Source: Pseudophaeobacter arcticus DSM 23566 (GTDB lineage Bacteria; Pseudomonadota; Alphaproteobacteria; Rhodobacterales; Rhodobacteraceae). From it: a stretch of 64,000 bases of DNA. Below, one piece after another: positions 26,649 to 35,314 of this stretch (its first letter is position 1; each line of letters opens with the position of its first letter). The stretch lies in NCBI RefSeq assembly GCF_000473205.1, contig NZ_KI421507.1, forward strand, positions 1,690,729 to 1,754,728, read 5' to 3'. A program made the translations under genes and the position numbers. Below the pieces are notes generated by a model. That model searched no databases, had not been told where the DNA came from, and saw nothing but the letters and a program-made list of their open reading frames with translations.

Positions 26649-27857
26649 TTAGATCCGCCCCAGGGCCAATACAGCGTTCAAACCGCCAAAGGCAAAGGCA
26701 TTGGACAGCGCCACATCAACCCGCGCTTCGCGGGCCTGATTTGGCACCACATCCAGGGCACATTCCGGATCTGGCTCTTCATAGCCAATTGTCGGCGCAA
26801 TCACTCCGTCCTTCAACGCCATGATACAGGCCAACAGCTCTACCGCGCCGGTGCCGCCGATCAGATGGCCATGCATGGATTTGGTCGAAGACATCATCAA
26901 CCGGTCCGCATGGGGGCCAAAAACATCCGCCACGGCGGCGCATTCGGTTTTGTCATTGGCTACCGTTCCGGTGCCATGGGCGTTGATATAGCCGACGCGC
27001 TCGCGGTTCACGCCGGCATCCTGCAGCGCACCGGCGATGGCCCGCGCCGCGCCCTGTTTGCTGGGCATGACGATATCTGAGGCATCCGACGACATGGCAA
27101 AGCCCAGAACTTCGCACAGGATCTCCGCCCCGCGCGCCTGGGCATGTTCATATTCTTCAAAGACAAAGATCCCTGCGCCTTCGCCCTGAACCATGCCATT
27201 GCGATTGGCACTAAAGGGACGACAGGCCTTTTTCGACATCACCCGCAGCCCTTCCCAGGCTTTGACACCGCCAAAGCAGAGCATGGATTCCGAACCGCCA
27301 GTGACCATCGCCGGGCTCATGCCGCTGCGCACCATCTGAAAGGCCTGCGCCATCGCGTGGTTAGAGGAGGCACAGGCGGTCGAGACGGTAAAGCTGGGGC
27401 CTTTGAGGTTGAATTCCATCGAGACATGGCTGGCAGCTGCGTTGTTCATCAGCTTGGGTACCACAAAGGGGTGTACCCGGTTCTTGCCGTCCTCATAGAC
27501 AGAGCGGTAATTGTCGTCCCAGGTCGAAACCCCGCCGCCGGCGGTGCCCAGAACCACGCCGGATTTGGCAGAGAGCTCCCCGTGGAACTCGAGCCCGGAT
27601 TGCAAAATGGCTTCTTTGGCGGCGATCAGCGTGAACTGGGTGAACCGGTCATAAAGGCTCATCTGCTGACGGTTGAACCGCCCTTCGGCCTCATAGCCGC
27701 GCACCTGACCGCCGATCCGTATGGAGAGGCGTTCTACGTCGCGGAACTCAAGCTTGCCGATGCCGCAACGGCCCTCGCGCATGGCTTCAAAGGTGGCAGC
27801 AACCGAATGCCCCAGGGCATTGATGGTCCCTGCTCCGGTAATGACAACGCGCTTCAT
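26649..27857 (-). CDS. Beta-ketoacyl-ACP synthase (KAS II / FabF-like)
   Basis: 402-residue condensing enzyme. The catalytic triad is visible: C162 in VSTACASSNHA, H294 in INAHGTGT and H331 in SMHGHLIGG. The N-terminus RVVITGAGTINALG and GGSESMLCFGGVKAWEGLRV are KAS II-like, and the C-terminus ends SNAFAFGGLNAVLALG. It elongates acyl chains on an acyl carrier protein. It sits directly after a dedicated acp and lpxD on the same strand (AGGGGAAT Shine-Dalgarno). That suggests a specialised acyl chain for lipid A or another envelope lipid rather than bulk fatty-acid synthesis. Confidence 0.9.
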   Translation of the reverse strand: MKRVVITGAGTINALGHSVAATFEAMREGRCGIGKLEFRDVERLSIRIGGQVRGYEAEGRFNRQQMSLYDRFTQFTLIAAKEAILQSGLEFHGELSAKSGVVLGTAGGGVSTWDDNYRSVYEDGKNRVHPFVVPKLMNNAAASHVSMEFNLKGPSFTVSTACASSNHAMAQAFQMVRSGMSPAMVTGGSESMLCFGGVKAWEGLRVMSKKACRPFSANRNGMVQGEGAGIFVFEEYEHAQARGAEILCEVLGFAMSSDASDIVMPSKQGAARAIAGALQDAGVNRERVGYINAHGTGTVANDKTECAAVADVFGPHADRLMMSSTKSMHGHLIGGTGAVELLACIMALKDGVIAPTIGYEEPDPECALDVVPNQAREARVDVALSNAFAFGGLNAVLALGRI

Positions 27858-27888
27858 GTCGTATTCCCCTAGGATTTGAGCGCTGATA

Positions 27889-28146
27889 TCACGAGTTTTG
27901 TGACACTAACTTGTCAATCCCGGCAATGATGGCTGCGACATTTGAGATATCAAAATCGCTGTCTTCGGGTGTATTGGAGTTGAAGGGGATTGAAATATCA
28001 AATTCCTCTTCAATGGCAAAAATGCACTCCACCAGCCCCATGCTGTCGATCCCAAGATCTTCCAACGTGCTGGTCAGGGTTACATCCGATGGCTCAAGCA
28101 GCGCCTGTTCGGCGACAATTGCGATGACCGTGTCCTGAGTGCTCAT
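27889..28146 (-). CDS. Acyl carrier protein (specialised)
   Basis: 85 residues. The 4'-phosphopantetheine attachment serine is S35 in LGIDSMGLVE. The acidic helix FAIEEEFDISIPFN follows, as in ACPs. It differs from housekeeping AcpP (usually DSLDTVELVM), and AcpP normally lies with fabF/fabG elsewhere. The ATG at 28146 has AGGGGG ahead. Gene order lpxD-acp-KAS implies that it carries an acyl chain for LpxD or for the neighbouring synthase; this is inference. Confidence 0.9.
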   Translation of the reverse strand: MSTQDTVIAIVAEQALLEPSDVTLTSTLEDLGIDSMGLVECIFAIEEEFDISIPFNSNTPEDSDFDISNVAAIIAGIDKLVSQNS

Positions 28147-28194
28147 TTTGGCCCCCTGATCTGTGATGTCCAAGCAGATGTAGCCGCTTCAATC

Positions 28195-29268
28195 CTATTT
28201 GAAAACAGCCTTTTTCAGGTTTTCGATATCCCGCATCAGCCGTGGCAAACGCCGCTGAGCCTTGTAGATTTCCGTATGGGTTTCCATCTTGACCGCCGGG
28301 TAGCCCATGACGACCCGCCCTGCAGGCACATTGGAGATGATTTTGGTCGCGCCACCGGCAATCACCCCATCGCCGATAAAGATATTATCCGCAGCGCCAC
28401 ATTGACCGCCCAAGACAACATTATTGCCCACCTCAACCGAGCCCGACAGGCCACATTGCCCACAGATCAGGCAATCCCGGCCAATCCGGGTATTGTGGCC
28501 CACATGAACCTGGTTGTCCAATTTGCTGCCCGAGCCAATCTCAGTGTCGCGAATGGTGCCATTGTCGATGGTACAATTGGCACCAACCTCCACATCGTCA
28601 CCGATCGACACCGCCCCAAGGGAATGAATGCGCAGCCAGCTTTGGGATCTTGCATCGCCTTGATCGCCGACGGTTTTACGGACGTTTTCCACGCCTGACA
28701 CTTCCGGCGTCACATAGGAGAACCCGTCACTGCCAATACGGGCACCGGGTTGGGCGCGGAAACGATCACCAATGCGGGCGCGCGCCCCAATCGAGACCAT
28801 TTCCCGCAGCTGCGCCTGCGCGCCGATCTCAACCTCGGCACCAATATAGCAATGCGGCCCGATGACTGAGCCTGCACCAATTTTTGCCCCCGCAGCGATA
28901 ATGCTCAGAGGTCCGACCGAGACATCCTCACCAAGCGAGGCGCTGGGGTCGATTACGGCAGAGGGATGAATGCCAGGGGCAAATCCCTGCCCTTTGTCCA
29001 TAATCACCGAGACGCCCCCCAAAGCCAGGCGCGGGCGGGCGGCAAACAGCGCCGCCTTCAGCCCCAGGGCCTGCCAGTCGGCCCCCTCCCACAGCAAAGC
29101 CACCTGCGCAGTACCACGCGCCAATCCTTCAGCATATTTGGCTGAGGTGGCCATGGCCAGATCCTGCGGGCCGGCATCCTGTGGCTCTGCGGCGCGGTTA
29201 ATCACCAGCTCCAGGTCGCCCTGTGCCTCAACGCCAATGGCCTCTGCGATTTCGCGAACTGTGTACAT
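28195..29268 (-). CDS. lpxD: LpxD-type UDP-3-O-acylglucosamine N-acyltransferase
   Basis: 357 residues. The N-terminal uridine-binding domain (about 1-100) is followed by a long left-handed beta-helix of hexapeptide repeats (100-330). The catalytic histidine is H258 in KLDNQVHVGHNTRIG. The IGSDGFSY segment is also diagnostic, and a C-terminal helix (RLPRLMRDIENLKKAVF) completes the fold. LpxD adds the N-linked hydroxyacyl chain in lipid A synthesis. It is not in the usual bamA-lpxD-fabZ-lpxA cluster, so it may be a second, specialised copy. Confidence 0.92.
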   Translation of the reverse strand: MYTVREIAEAIGVEAQGDLELVINRAAEPQDAGPQDLAMATSAKYAEGLARGTAQVALLWEGADWQALGLKAALFAARPRLALGGVSVIMDKGQGFAPGIHPSAVIDPSASLGEDVSVGPLSIIAAGAKIGAGSVIGPHCYIGAEVEIGAQAQLREMVSIGARARIGDRFRAQPGARIGSDGFSYVTPEVSGVENVRKTVGDQGDARSQSWLRIHSLGAVSIGDDVEVGANCTIDNGTIRDTEIGSGSKLDNQVHVGHNTRIGRDCLICGQCGLSGSVEVGNNVVLGGQCGAADNIFIGDGVIAGGATKIISNVPAGRVVMGYPAVKMETHTEIYKAQRRLPRLMRDIENLKKAVFK

Positions 29269-29313
29269 ATCTAGGGGCCCTTTCCGGCTTAAGCTCCTGA
29301 TCGGGCCCCAGAT

Positions 29314-30939
29314 TTACCCCTGAACGTCTGTCAGTGACACCCCGGCCCGCTCGAGTGCAGCCCAGACTTTGGCATCACGCCCATAGACATCCCGGCGGAA
29401 CTCGGCCCGGCCTTTGTTGGACACATATGCGGTTCGGTAGATAATGTGAACAGGCACCTGTTGTTCCAGTTCCACCTTGGTTTCCTTGCCGGATTTCAAA
29501 ATGCGGTGGAAAAAGTCGTAGGGATCTTCGGTTTGCTTGGCCAATAGCGCATAGGCAAATTCAAAAGGCTGCGCCAAACGGATGCAGCCATGGGAGAAAG
29601 CACGCACCTCACGGTTGAACAGGCTCTTTTGTGGCGTGTCATGCAGGTAGATATTGTGCTTGTTGGGGAAGATGAACTTTACAAGCCCCAACGCATTGCG
29701 GGTGCTGGGCGGCTGGCTCATGGCGTAGGGAAAGTTCCGGGCGGTGAACTGCGAGAAATCCACCGCGCTGCGATCCACCACGCGGCCCCGGCTGTCGGTG
29801 ATGCGGATATGGCCAACCGCATTTGGGTTGTTGCGCAGTTTGGGCAGGTATTCCTTGGTGATGATCGAGCGCGGCACATGCCAGCTGGGATTGATCACCA
29901 TATGCTCCATCATATCAGAGAACTCGGGCGAGCGGCGACCTGACTGGTTCTTGCCAATGACCGAGCGGGTCTCGAAGGTGACATCGCCATTGTCGATGAT
30001 CTTGGCAGTAAAATCGGTCTGATTGACCAGGATATGGCGCTCCCCACGGTCCGGCGTCAGCCAGCGTTCCCGCTCCATGGCGATGATCACCGATTTCAGG
30101 CGATCCCGCACCGGGCGGTTGATTTCTTCCAGGGTGCCGCCGCCGGCAACACCGTCCACCTCAAGCCCATGGTCCGACTGAAAGTTCTCGACGGCGCGTT
30201 CCATGTCCCGATCAAAACTGGCGGTGGCGCTGCGCTCCATATAGCCCAAGGCGATAAGGCGATTGCGCAGGGCAACAACGCTTGTTCCGGTATCGCCAGG
30301 CTCCAGCTTTTGCCCCGGAACGATTGGCCCCCAACCACCCGCGGCTTGCAATTGCTCCAGACGCAGCTTTTCGCGCATCAAGGCACGATACTGTGGCGAA
30401 GCCGGAACCAGGGTACGCATATAGGCAAAGGGCTGATGGTCCCGCATGCCCGCCAGTGCCGCAGCGCCGTCGTGTTCGCGCCGTTTCCGGACCATGTCGC
30501 TGTCGATGGTGGAAGGGTCCAGCAAGCCAGTTTGTATCATGGCAGCATAGTTAACAAATGCAGTGCTGAGCGCCGCTTCGACCTGGCCAAAATCACGTGC
30601 GGTACGGGCATTTTTCATCTGCTCCATCAGCGATGCAGCGGTGCCAGATTGATCAGGCAGCCCATGGGCCGAGGCCTCCTCCAGAGCGCGCAGCAAAGCC
30701 GCACGCCGCAGGTTTGACGCAGCGTCGCCGCCAGTCCAAAGGGCCGAATAGGTATTTTCCCGATAAAACTGCGCAACATCATCGTTAACGGAAGCGGTGG
30801 CCGCGACGGCTTGCCGAAAGGCCGTGGACTGCGCGGTTGCCATGGTGCCAAAACCAAAACTGCCGATGCTGCCCAAGGCCAGGGCAAAAAGCCCATACTT
30901 AAGACGTGCAGCGCGCCTCGGGGAGTTGATTTTGGTCAT
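29314..30939 (-). CDS. L,D-transpeptidase (YcbB/LdtD-like) with peptidoglycan-binding domain
   Basis: 541 residues. A signal or anchor helix lies near 14-36 (KYGLFALALGSIGSFGFG). A helical region and a peptidoglycan-binding module (GTSVVALRNRLIALGYME, VENFQSDHGLEVDGVAG) follow. The YkuD catalytic domain has C452 in the motif SHGCIRL. It would form 3-3 crosslinks or attach proteins to peptidoglycan in the periplasm. GAGG lies ahead of the ATG. It is the first gene of the Ldt-lpxD-acp-KAS run and divergent from a DUF882 protein, also cell-wall related. Confidence 0.92.
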   Translation of the reverse strand: MTKINSPRRAARLKYGLFALALGSIGSFGFGTMATAQSTAFRQAVAATASVNDDVAQFYRENTYSALWTGGDAASNLRRAALLRALEEASAHGLPDQSGTAASLMEQMKNARTARDFGQVEAALSTAFVNYAAMIQTGLLDPSTIDSDMVRKRREHDGAAALAGMRDHQPFAYMRTLVPASPQYRALMREKLRLEQLQAAGGWGPIVPGQKLEPGDTGTSVVALRNRLIALGYMERSATASFDRDMERAVENFQSDHGLEVDGVAGGGTLEEINRPVRDRLKSVIIAMERERWLTPDRGERHILVNQTDFTAKIIDNGDVTFETRSVIGKNQSGRRSPEFSDMMEHMVINPSWHVPRSIITKEYLPKLRNNPNAVGHIRITDSRGRVVDRSAVDFSQFTARNFPYAMSQPPSTRNALGLVKFIFPNKHNIYLHDTPQKSLFNREVRAFSHGCIRLAQPFEFAYALLAKQTEDPYDFFHRILKSGKETKVELEQQVPVHIIYRTAYVSNKGRAEFRRDVYGRDAKVWAALERAGVSLTDVQG

Positions 30940-31296
30940 ATTTTTAGGTCCTCAACAGCAATGAACGGTAACAATGGTAGCAGCTCTATGAATTATTGGT
31001 GAAAGACAGTCCAGAATGTCCATTCACGTTTCCGCAACCACGTTATGTCAGTGTGATTGTGGTGCGATGCTGTCGCATAAATAGGGGTAATCGACGCTAC
31101 TCTTAGGGGAAAAATTTACCACTCGTCCCCTTTTGCGCAATTTATTGCCGAAAATCCGCGCCAAATGGTCAACTGGCAAAACGGACCTTGGTAATTGATT
31201 CTCTCTGTGGCATACCGACCACAGGAAAAAACACAGTCGGCTCGTAACATCGGGCATAGGCAGGATTAATCACGTTCGGGATGGCGTAGTTAAGAT
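30940..31296. other. Divergent intergenic region, L,D-transpeptidase / DUF882
   Basis: About 360 bases that must hold both divergent promoters. An imperfect CTGTGG/CCACAG inverted repeat lies near 31205-31225. I see no gene and no clear operator. Confidence 0.4.
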
Positions 31297-31866
31297 ATGG
31301 CAGAACTTACCAAGACGGGCATGACCCGGCGGGCACTTCTGGGTGCATTTGCGGCTACAACAGTTGCGGCAGCTCCCACTTTCTCCAAGGCAGCAGGTTT
31401 CTTGCGTGGCGGGGGCGATATCCGCCGCATTCGCATGTTCTCTGGGCGTACTGGTGAACGGTTGGATATGATCTACTGGATCGATGGCGACTACATCACA
31501 GACGCCGTGAAAGAGATCAACTACTTCATGCGCGACTGGCGGACCGATCAGGTGAAAACCATGGATCTGCGCACCATCGACATCATGGCCGCATCGCATA
31601 ACCTGCTTGATGTAACCGAACCCTATATGATGTTGTCCGGTTACCGCAGCCCGCAGACCAACGCGATGCTGCGCAGACGCTCACGCGGCGTGGCCAAGAA
31701 CTCGCTGCATATGCGCGGTCAGGCCGCCGATCTGCGTCTGGCGTCTCGCTCGGTCACCCAAATGGCAAATGCCGCCAAGGCGTGCCATGCTGGTGGTGTT
31801 GGCAAATACCGCGGCTCGAACTTTGTCCATATGGACTGTGGTGTTGTGCGCAGCTGGAACGGCTAA
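31297..31866 (+). CDS. DUF882 (YcbK-like) exported M15-type peptidase
   Basis: 189 residues with a Tat-type signal (MTRRALLGAFAATTVAAAP). The domain shows the M15/DUF882 metal motifs: SGYRSPQTN, SLHMRGQAADLR (H and D ligands) and FVHMDCG (final H). Family members are predicted murein endopeptidases; E. coli MepK (YcbK) cleaves L,D-crosslinks. It is divergent from the L,D-transpeptidase that makes such crosslinks, so the two may work as a pair. An ATG at 31321 (start of the MTRR motif) is an alternative start. Confidence 0.9.
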   Translation: MAELTKTGMTRRALLGAFAATTVAAAPTFSKAAGFLRGGGDIRRIRMFSGRTGERLDMIYWIDGDYITDAVKEINYFMRDWRTDQVKTMDLRTIDIMAASHNLLDVTEPYMMLSGYRSPQTNAMLRRRSRGVAKNSLHMRGQAADLRLASRSVTQMANAAKACHAGGVGKYRGSNFVHMDCGVVRSWNG

Positions 31867-31995
31867 CACGGCTCTGTTTCGGTCGATACGGGTATCGGCC
31901 GGAAGCCCCCTTTTGCTGCTGTTAGATTTTTTTCACTCACGCCGTTTTGCCATTGCGGCTCAGTCTGTTGGCGTCTATACCGCCCCCTAATATAG

Positions 31996-32072
<77 letters not shown>

Positions 32073-32080
32073 GAATTCAT

Positions 32081-32110
32081 AAGGCTCGATGCGTTTTGCA
32101 TCGGGCCTTT
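32081..32110 (+). terminator. Terminator of tRNA-Arg
   Basis: AAGGC, one mismatch, CGATGC (32081-32092) pairs with GCATCG, one mismatch, GCCTT around GTTTT; a T-rich tail follows. Confidence 0.8.
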
Positions 32111-32587
32111 TCACTTTTGGTTTGTTGTTCAGAGCCTTGCGCGGCAGTCGATACAGGGAAATGTTGGAAAATCTGTAGCCAGCCCCTGTCTTGGCTGCTT
32201 CATGGGAGCTTTGCCCCAGCAGCCCTATTGCCTCCCCGCCGAAACCTCATGACAGTCCTGCAGGTTTCTGCTGTGTTGAGGGGGGCTTGGCTGCGGCGCG
32301 CCTAAGCTCCCAGATCAAGGGCGCGCAGGTTGGAAATGTTTGACATAGTTCCAAGCAGAGCAAACGAGAGCGACAACAACGGCTCCAGAGCAGCTAGGCA
32401 AGCGTGGCGATCCAAACGCTATCAGTGGATGGGCCATCTGGTCACCGCTGCCGCAGCCAGAAAACCGGCTCTTTGCGGTGGCAAGGGTCCAGTCCCATCA
32501 GTGATCTGTCAGCGTTGTCCGCATCGCGGGGACTGACAAGCGCAGGTCAGGCTTTGTGCGGGGCCCTTTTGTGGCCCCTTAAATTGA

Positions 32588-32613
32588 AAACGGGTGCGTC
32601 GCCGCACCCGTTT
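32588..32613 (-). terminator. Terminator of the BCCT transporter gene
   Basis: AAACGGGTGCG (32588-32598) pairs with CGCACCCGTTT (32603-32613). On the minus strand TTTTCAATTT follows. Confidence 0.85.
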
Positions 32614-32633
32614 CTCCGTTCCAGACAAATGGT

Positions 32634-34289
32634 TCAGAGATGTTTACGCTCTTGCAGGAGGCCTTTGAAGATGCACCAGCACATCACCAGCAACACAACC
32701 GTGAAGGGCAAACCGGTGGAGATCACCATTGCCTGCAACGACCCAAGGCCACCGCCAATCAATAGCGTGATGGCAACCAGACCTTCGAAGGTACACCAGA
32801 ACACCCGCTGCGGGATTGGCGCATCGAGCTTACCACCAGCTGTGATCGTATCGATCACCAGGCTGCCGGAGTCGGATGATGTCACGAAGAACACGATCAC
32901 CAGCACAATACCAACGGTCGAAGTGATCGAGGACAGCGGCAGGCTATCGAGCATCGCAAACAGCGACAGCTCCGGTTTGTAGGCATCGATCACATTGGCT
33001 TTCACGGCGCTGGCATCGACATTTGCGATCATGTCGTTGATCGCGGTACCGCCAAAGACAGCCATCCAGAAAATGCAGACCATAGACGGGATGATCAGCA
33101 CGCAGACCAGGAATTCCCGAACAGTGCGGCCACGCGACACACGGGCAATGAACATTCCGACAAAAGGCGACCAGCTGATCCACCAGGCCCAATAGAATGC
33201 GGTCCAGCCTTCGCGGTAACCGTCATCCGAGCGACCAAATGGGTTGGACAGCGGCACGATCTCCTGCACGTAGGCCACAAGCGTATTGCCAAAATCCGTG
33301 AATATGCCGACGGTCCCAGCGGTAAAAAGCACAAAGAGCAGCAGAGCAATTGCCACCACCATGTTTATTTCGGACAGGACCTTGACCCCGCCATCAAGCC
33401 CGCGCACCACGGAAATCAGCGCCAAAAGGGTGATGCCGATGATCAGGATGACCTGAACCGTTAGGTTTGTCGGAATGCCATAGACAAACTCCAGACCGGC
33501 ATTGGCCTGTTGCGCGCCCAGACCAAGCGAGGTCGCAAGGCCAAAGAGTGTGGCAAAGACCGCGACGATGTCGACTGTGTGACCCCACCACCCCCAGATG
33601 CGTTCGCCCAGGATCGGGTAAAAGGCCGAACGGATCGAGAGCGGCAGACCCTTGTTATAGCTAAACAATGCCAGCGCGAGCGCGACAACCGCATAGATCG
33701 CCCAGGGGTGCAGCGCCCAGTGATAAGAGGTCGCGGCAAGCGCCATGCGCTTGGCTTCCGCCACATTGGCCGCAATAAGCGTTCCGTCCTCGGCGAATGG
33801 GCGTATCGCGTCCAATGGCGCGTCGCCCCAGGGGGTGCCAAAATAATAGGCGGGCTCCAGAACGCCAAAGAACATCAGCCCGATGCCCATGCCGGCTGCA
33901 AAAAGCATCGAAAACCAGCCGACATATCCGTAGTCGGGTGTCGCCTCAGCCCCACCCAACCGGACGGATCCGTAGGGCGACACGATGAGAGCGAGACAGA
34001 AAACGACAAAGATATTCGCCGAGCTCAGGAAGAACCCGTCAAAGGTCGAGGTCAGAGCCGGGCGCAGCCATCCAAAGAACGTGGCGGCCTGCTCTGGTGC
34101 CAACAGCGCGTAGATCACAAAAACCACCACCGACAGTCCCGAGATCAGAAAGACCGGGTTGTGAACATCAAGCCCGAAGGGCCCAATCTGCGTTTCAATA
34201 TTGTCCTGACCAATCTCGTAATCAGTGTCAATTATGCCAGCGGCGCCTTCCGGTGCCGGAATCCCTGCATTGACGTCTTCGTCGGCCAT
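32634..34289 (-). CDS. BCCT-family betaine/choline/carnitine transporter
   Basis: 551 residues with 12 predicted membrane helices. The BCCT substrate motif is clear: FAAGMGIGLMFFGVLEPAYY in the first half. FYWAWWISWSPFVGMFIARV follows, then SRGRTVREF. Tryptophan-rich boxes of this kind bind trimethylammonium groups; glycine betaine, choline or DMSP are likely substrates in a roseobacter, imported with sodium or protons. The N-terminal 35 residues are acidic and cytoplasmic. The Shine-Dalgarno is GGGAGG. A universal stress protein gene lies 42 bases upstream on the same strand. Confidence 0.94.
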   Translation of the reverse strand: MADEDVNAGIPAPEGAAGIIDTDYEIGQDNIETQIGPFGLDVHNPVFLISGLSVVVFVIYALLAPEQAATFFGWLRPALTSTFDGFFLSSANIFVVFCLALIVSPYGSVRLGGAEATPDYGYVGWFSMLFAAGMGIGLMFFGVLEPAYYFGTPWGDAPLDAIRPFAEDGTLIAANVAEAKRMALAATSYHWALHPWAIYAVVALALALFSYNKGLPLSIRSAFYPILGERIWGWWGHTVDIVAVFATLFGLATSLGLGAQQANAGLEFVYGIPTNLTVQVILIIGITLLALISVVRGLDGGVKVLSEINMVVAIALLLFVLFTAGTVGIFTDFGNTLVAYVQEIVPLSNPFGRSDDGYREGWTAFYWAWWISWSPFVGMFIARVSRGRTVREFLVCVLIIPSMVCIFWMAVFGGTAINDMIANVDASAVKANVIDAYKPELSLFAMLDSLPLSSITSTVGIVLVIVFFVTSSDSGSLVIDTITAGGKLDAPIPQRVFWCTFEGLVAITLLIGGGLGSLQAMVISTGLPFTVVLLVMCWCIFKGLLQERKHL

Positions 34290-34331
34290 ATTTTAGCCTC
34301 CCATTTCGTTTTTTGTATTTAATTAAAGGCC

Positions 34332-34748
34332 TTACGCGCGCACGACCATCACAGAGCACTTTGCGTGCTCGGCCAGTTTCCCGCCGTGAGACGGCCAGAT
34401 ATGGTCGATCACATTTGGAATATGGCTCGCCATAACAACCAAATCGGCGCCGATCTCATCAATTGCACGCATCAGTGCATCGTCGATCTCGGTCGTAGGA
34501 TCATGTGCGATGGCAGCATGTGCCGAGGTTTCGACGCTGTGCTTGGAGGCCTCTGCCTCAGCAAAAGCGCCAAGTTTTTGGCCGAACTCTTCTGGGTTAT
34601 GTGCCACCTGGCCAGGTGCGGTAGAGGTAACGCCAACGTAATAAATGGGCACGTTATATAGCTTGGCCAAGTCAGCAGCGCAGTCGAGCGCGGACCTCAG
34701 CCGTTCGATATGTGCCAGATCTACCGGCACCATTATTCGCTTGAACAT
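34332..34748 (-). CDS. Universal stress protein (UspA family)
   Basis: 138-residue single Usp domain. It begins FKRIMVPVDL and has the ATP-binding-type ending VMASHIPNVIDHIWPSHGGK, then CSVMVVRA. UspA-like proteins next to osmolyte transporters (for example TeaD with TeaABC) modulate transport in some halophiles, so this one may regulate the adjacent BCCT transporter; that is inference. AAGGAGGG precedes the ATG. Confidence 0.92.
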   Translation of the reverse strand: MFKRIMVPVDLAHIERLRSALDCAADLAKLYNVPIYYVGVTSTAPGQVAHNPEEFGQKLGAFAEAEASKHSVETSAHAAIAHDPTTEIDDALMRAIDEIGADLVVMASHIPNVIDHIWPSHGGKLAEHAKCSVMVVRA

Positions 34749-35314
34749 TTTCCCTCCTTAATGAGCGTCGGCCCAACCATGTTTTTCAGATTTGGATGCG
34801 CCACACATACTCTCTTGAATTGCAGGACCGATTGCTCCCCGGTCATTGATACCTCTCTTTGGCCAAGGGTTCTTTTTTGGCCATTAGGTACGAGCGTAAC
34901 GGTATGGAAGTGGAAATTGCAAACGGATGCGCTCATTTGGGTGACACCATGGCGCGTCGAACATGCCCCCAGCTAAAAACAATCAGGGGCCGGTTCGGGA
35001 AAATGGCCCAAGGATTCGGGGAAAAAAGCACCGAGGGTTGGGTGGCAACTATACGACACTGCCACGGGCCTCACGGTTGAGGCAATGCCCCTCTGCCACG
35101 GCCCTAGGTTACCGCCACATCCAACACAAAAATCTACAAAGGCTCAGCTCTCCGGGTCCATGACCTCGCGACAACGAGAGTGACAGGTTGGGCCAAAGCT
35201 CGACACTTATGCGACGATTCAGTTTCAGAATGCGGCAACCTTCGGTCGGATTCAGGCCAACAGGTTTTAACCAGCCCAAGTTGCAGCCAGGCAATGCAAT
35301 CGCGCAAACCGCCG
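34749..35314. other. Intergenic region, no gene seen
   Basis: About 570 bases between the Usp gene and the 3' end of the Hint-domain gene. Short open frames lack start signals and similarity to anything I recognise. No clear repeats or hairpins stand out. Confidence 0.45.

Larger units (their letters stand above)
32073..32633. other. Intergenic region after tRNA-Arg, no gene seen
   Basis: About 560 bases. The first 40 hold the tRNA terminator and the last 50 the BCCT gene terminator. Short open frames in the middle show no recognisable features. tRNA-Arg 3' ends are common integration sites, but no integrase or duplicated tRNA end is visible in the window. Confidence 0.5.
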
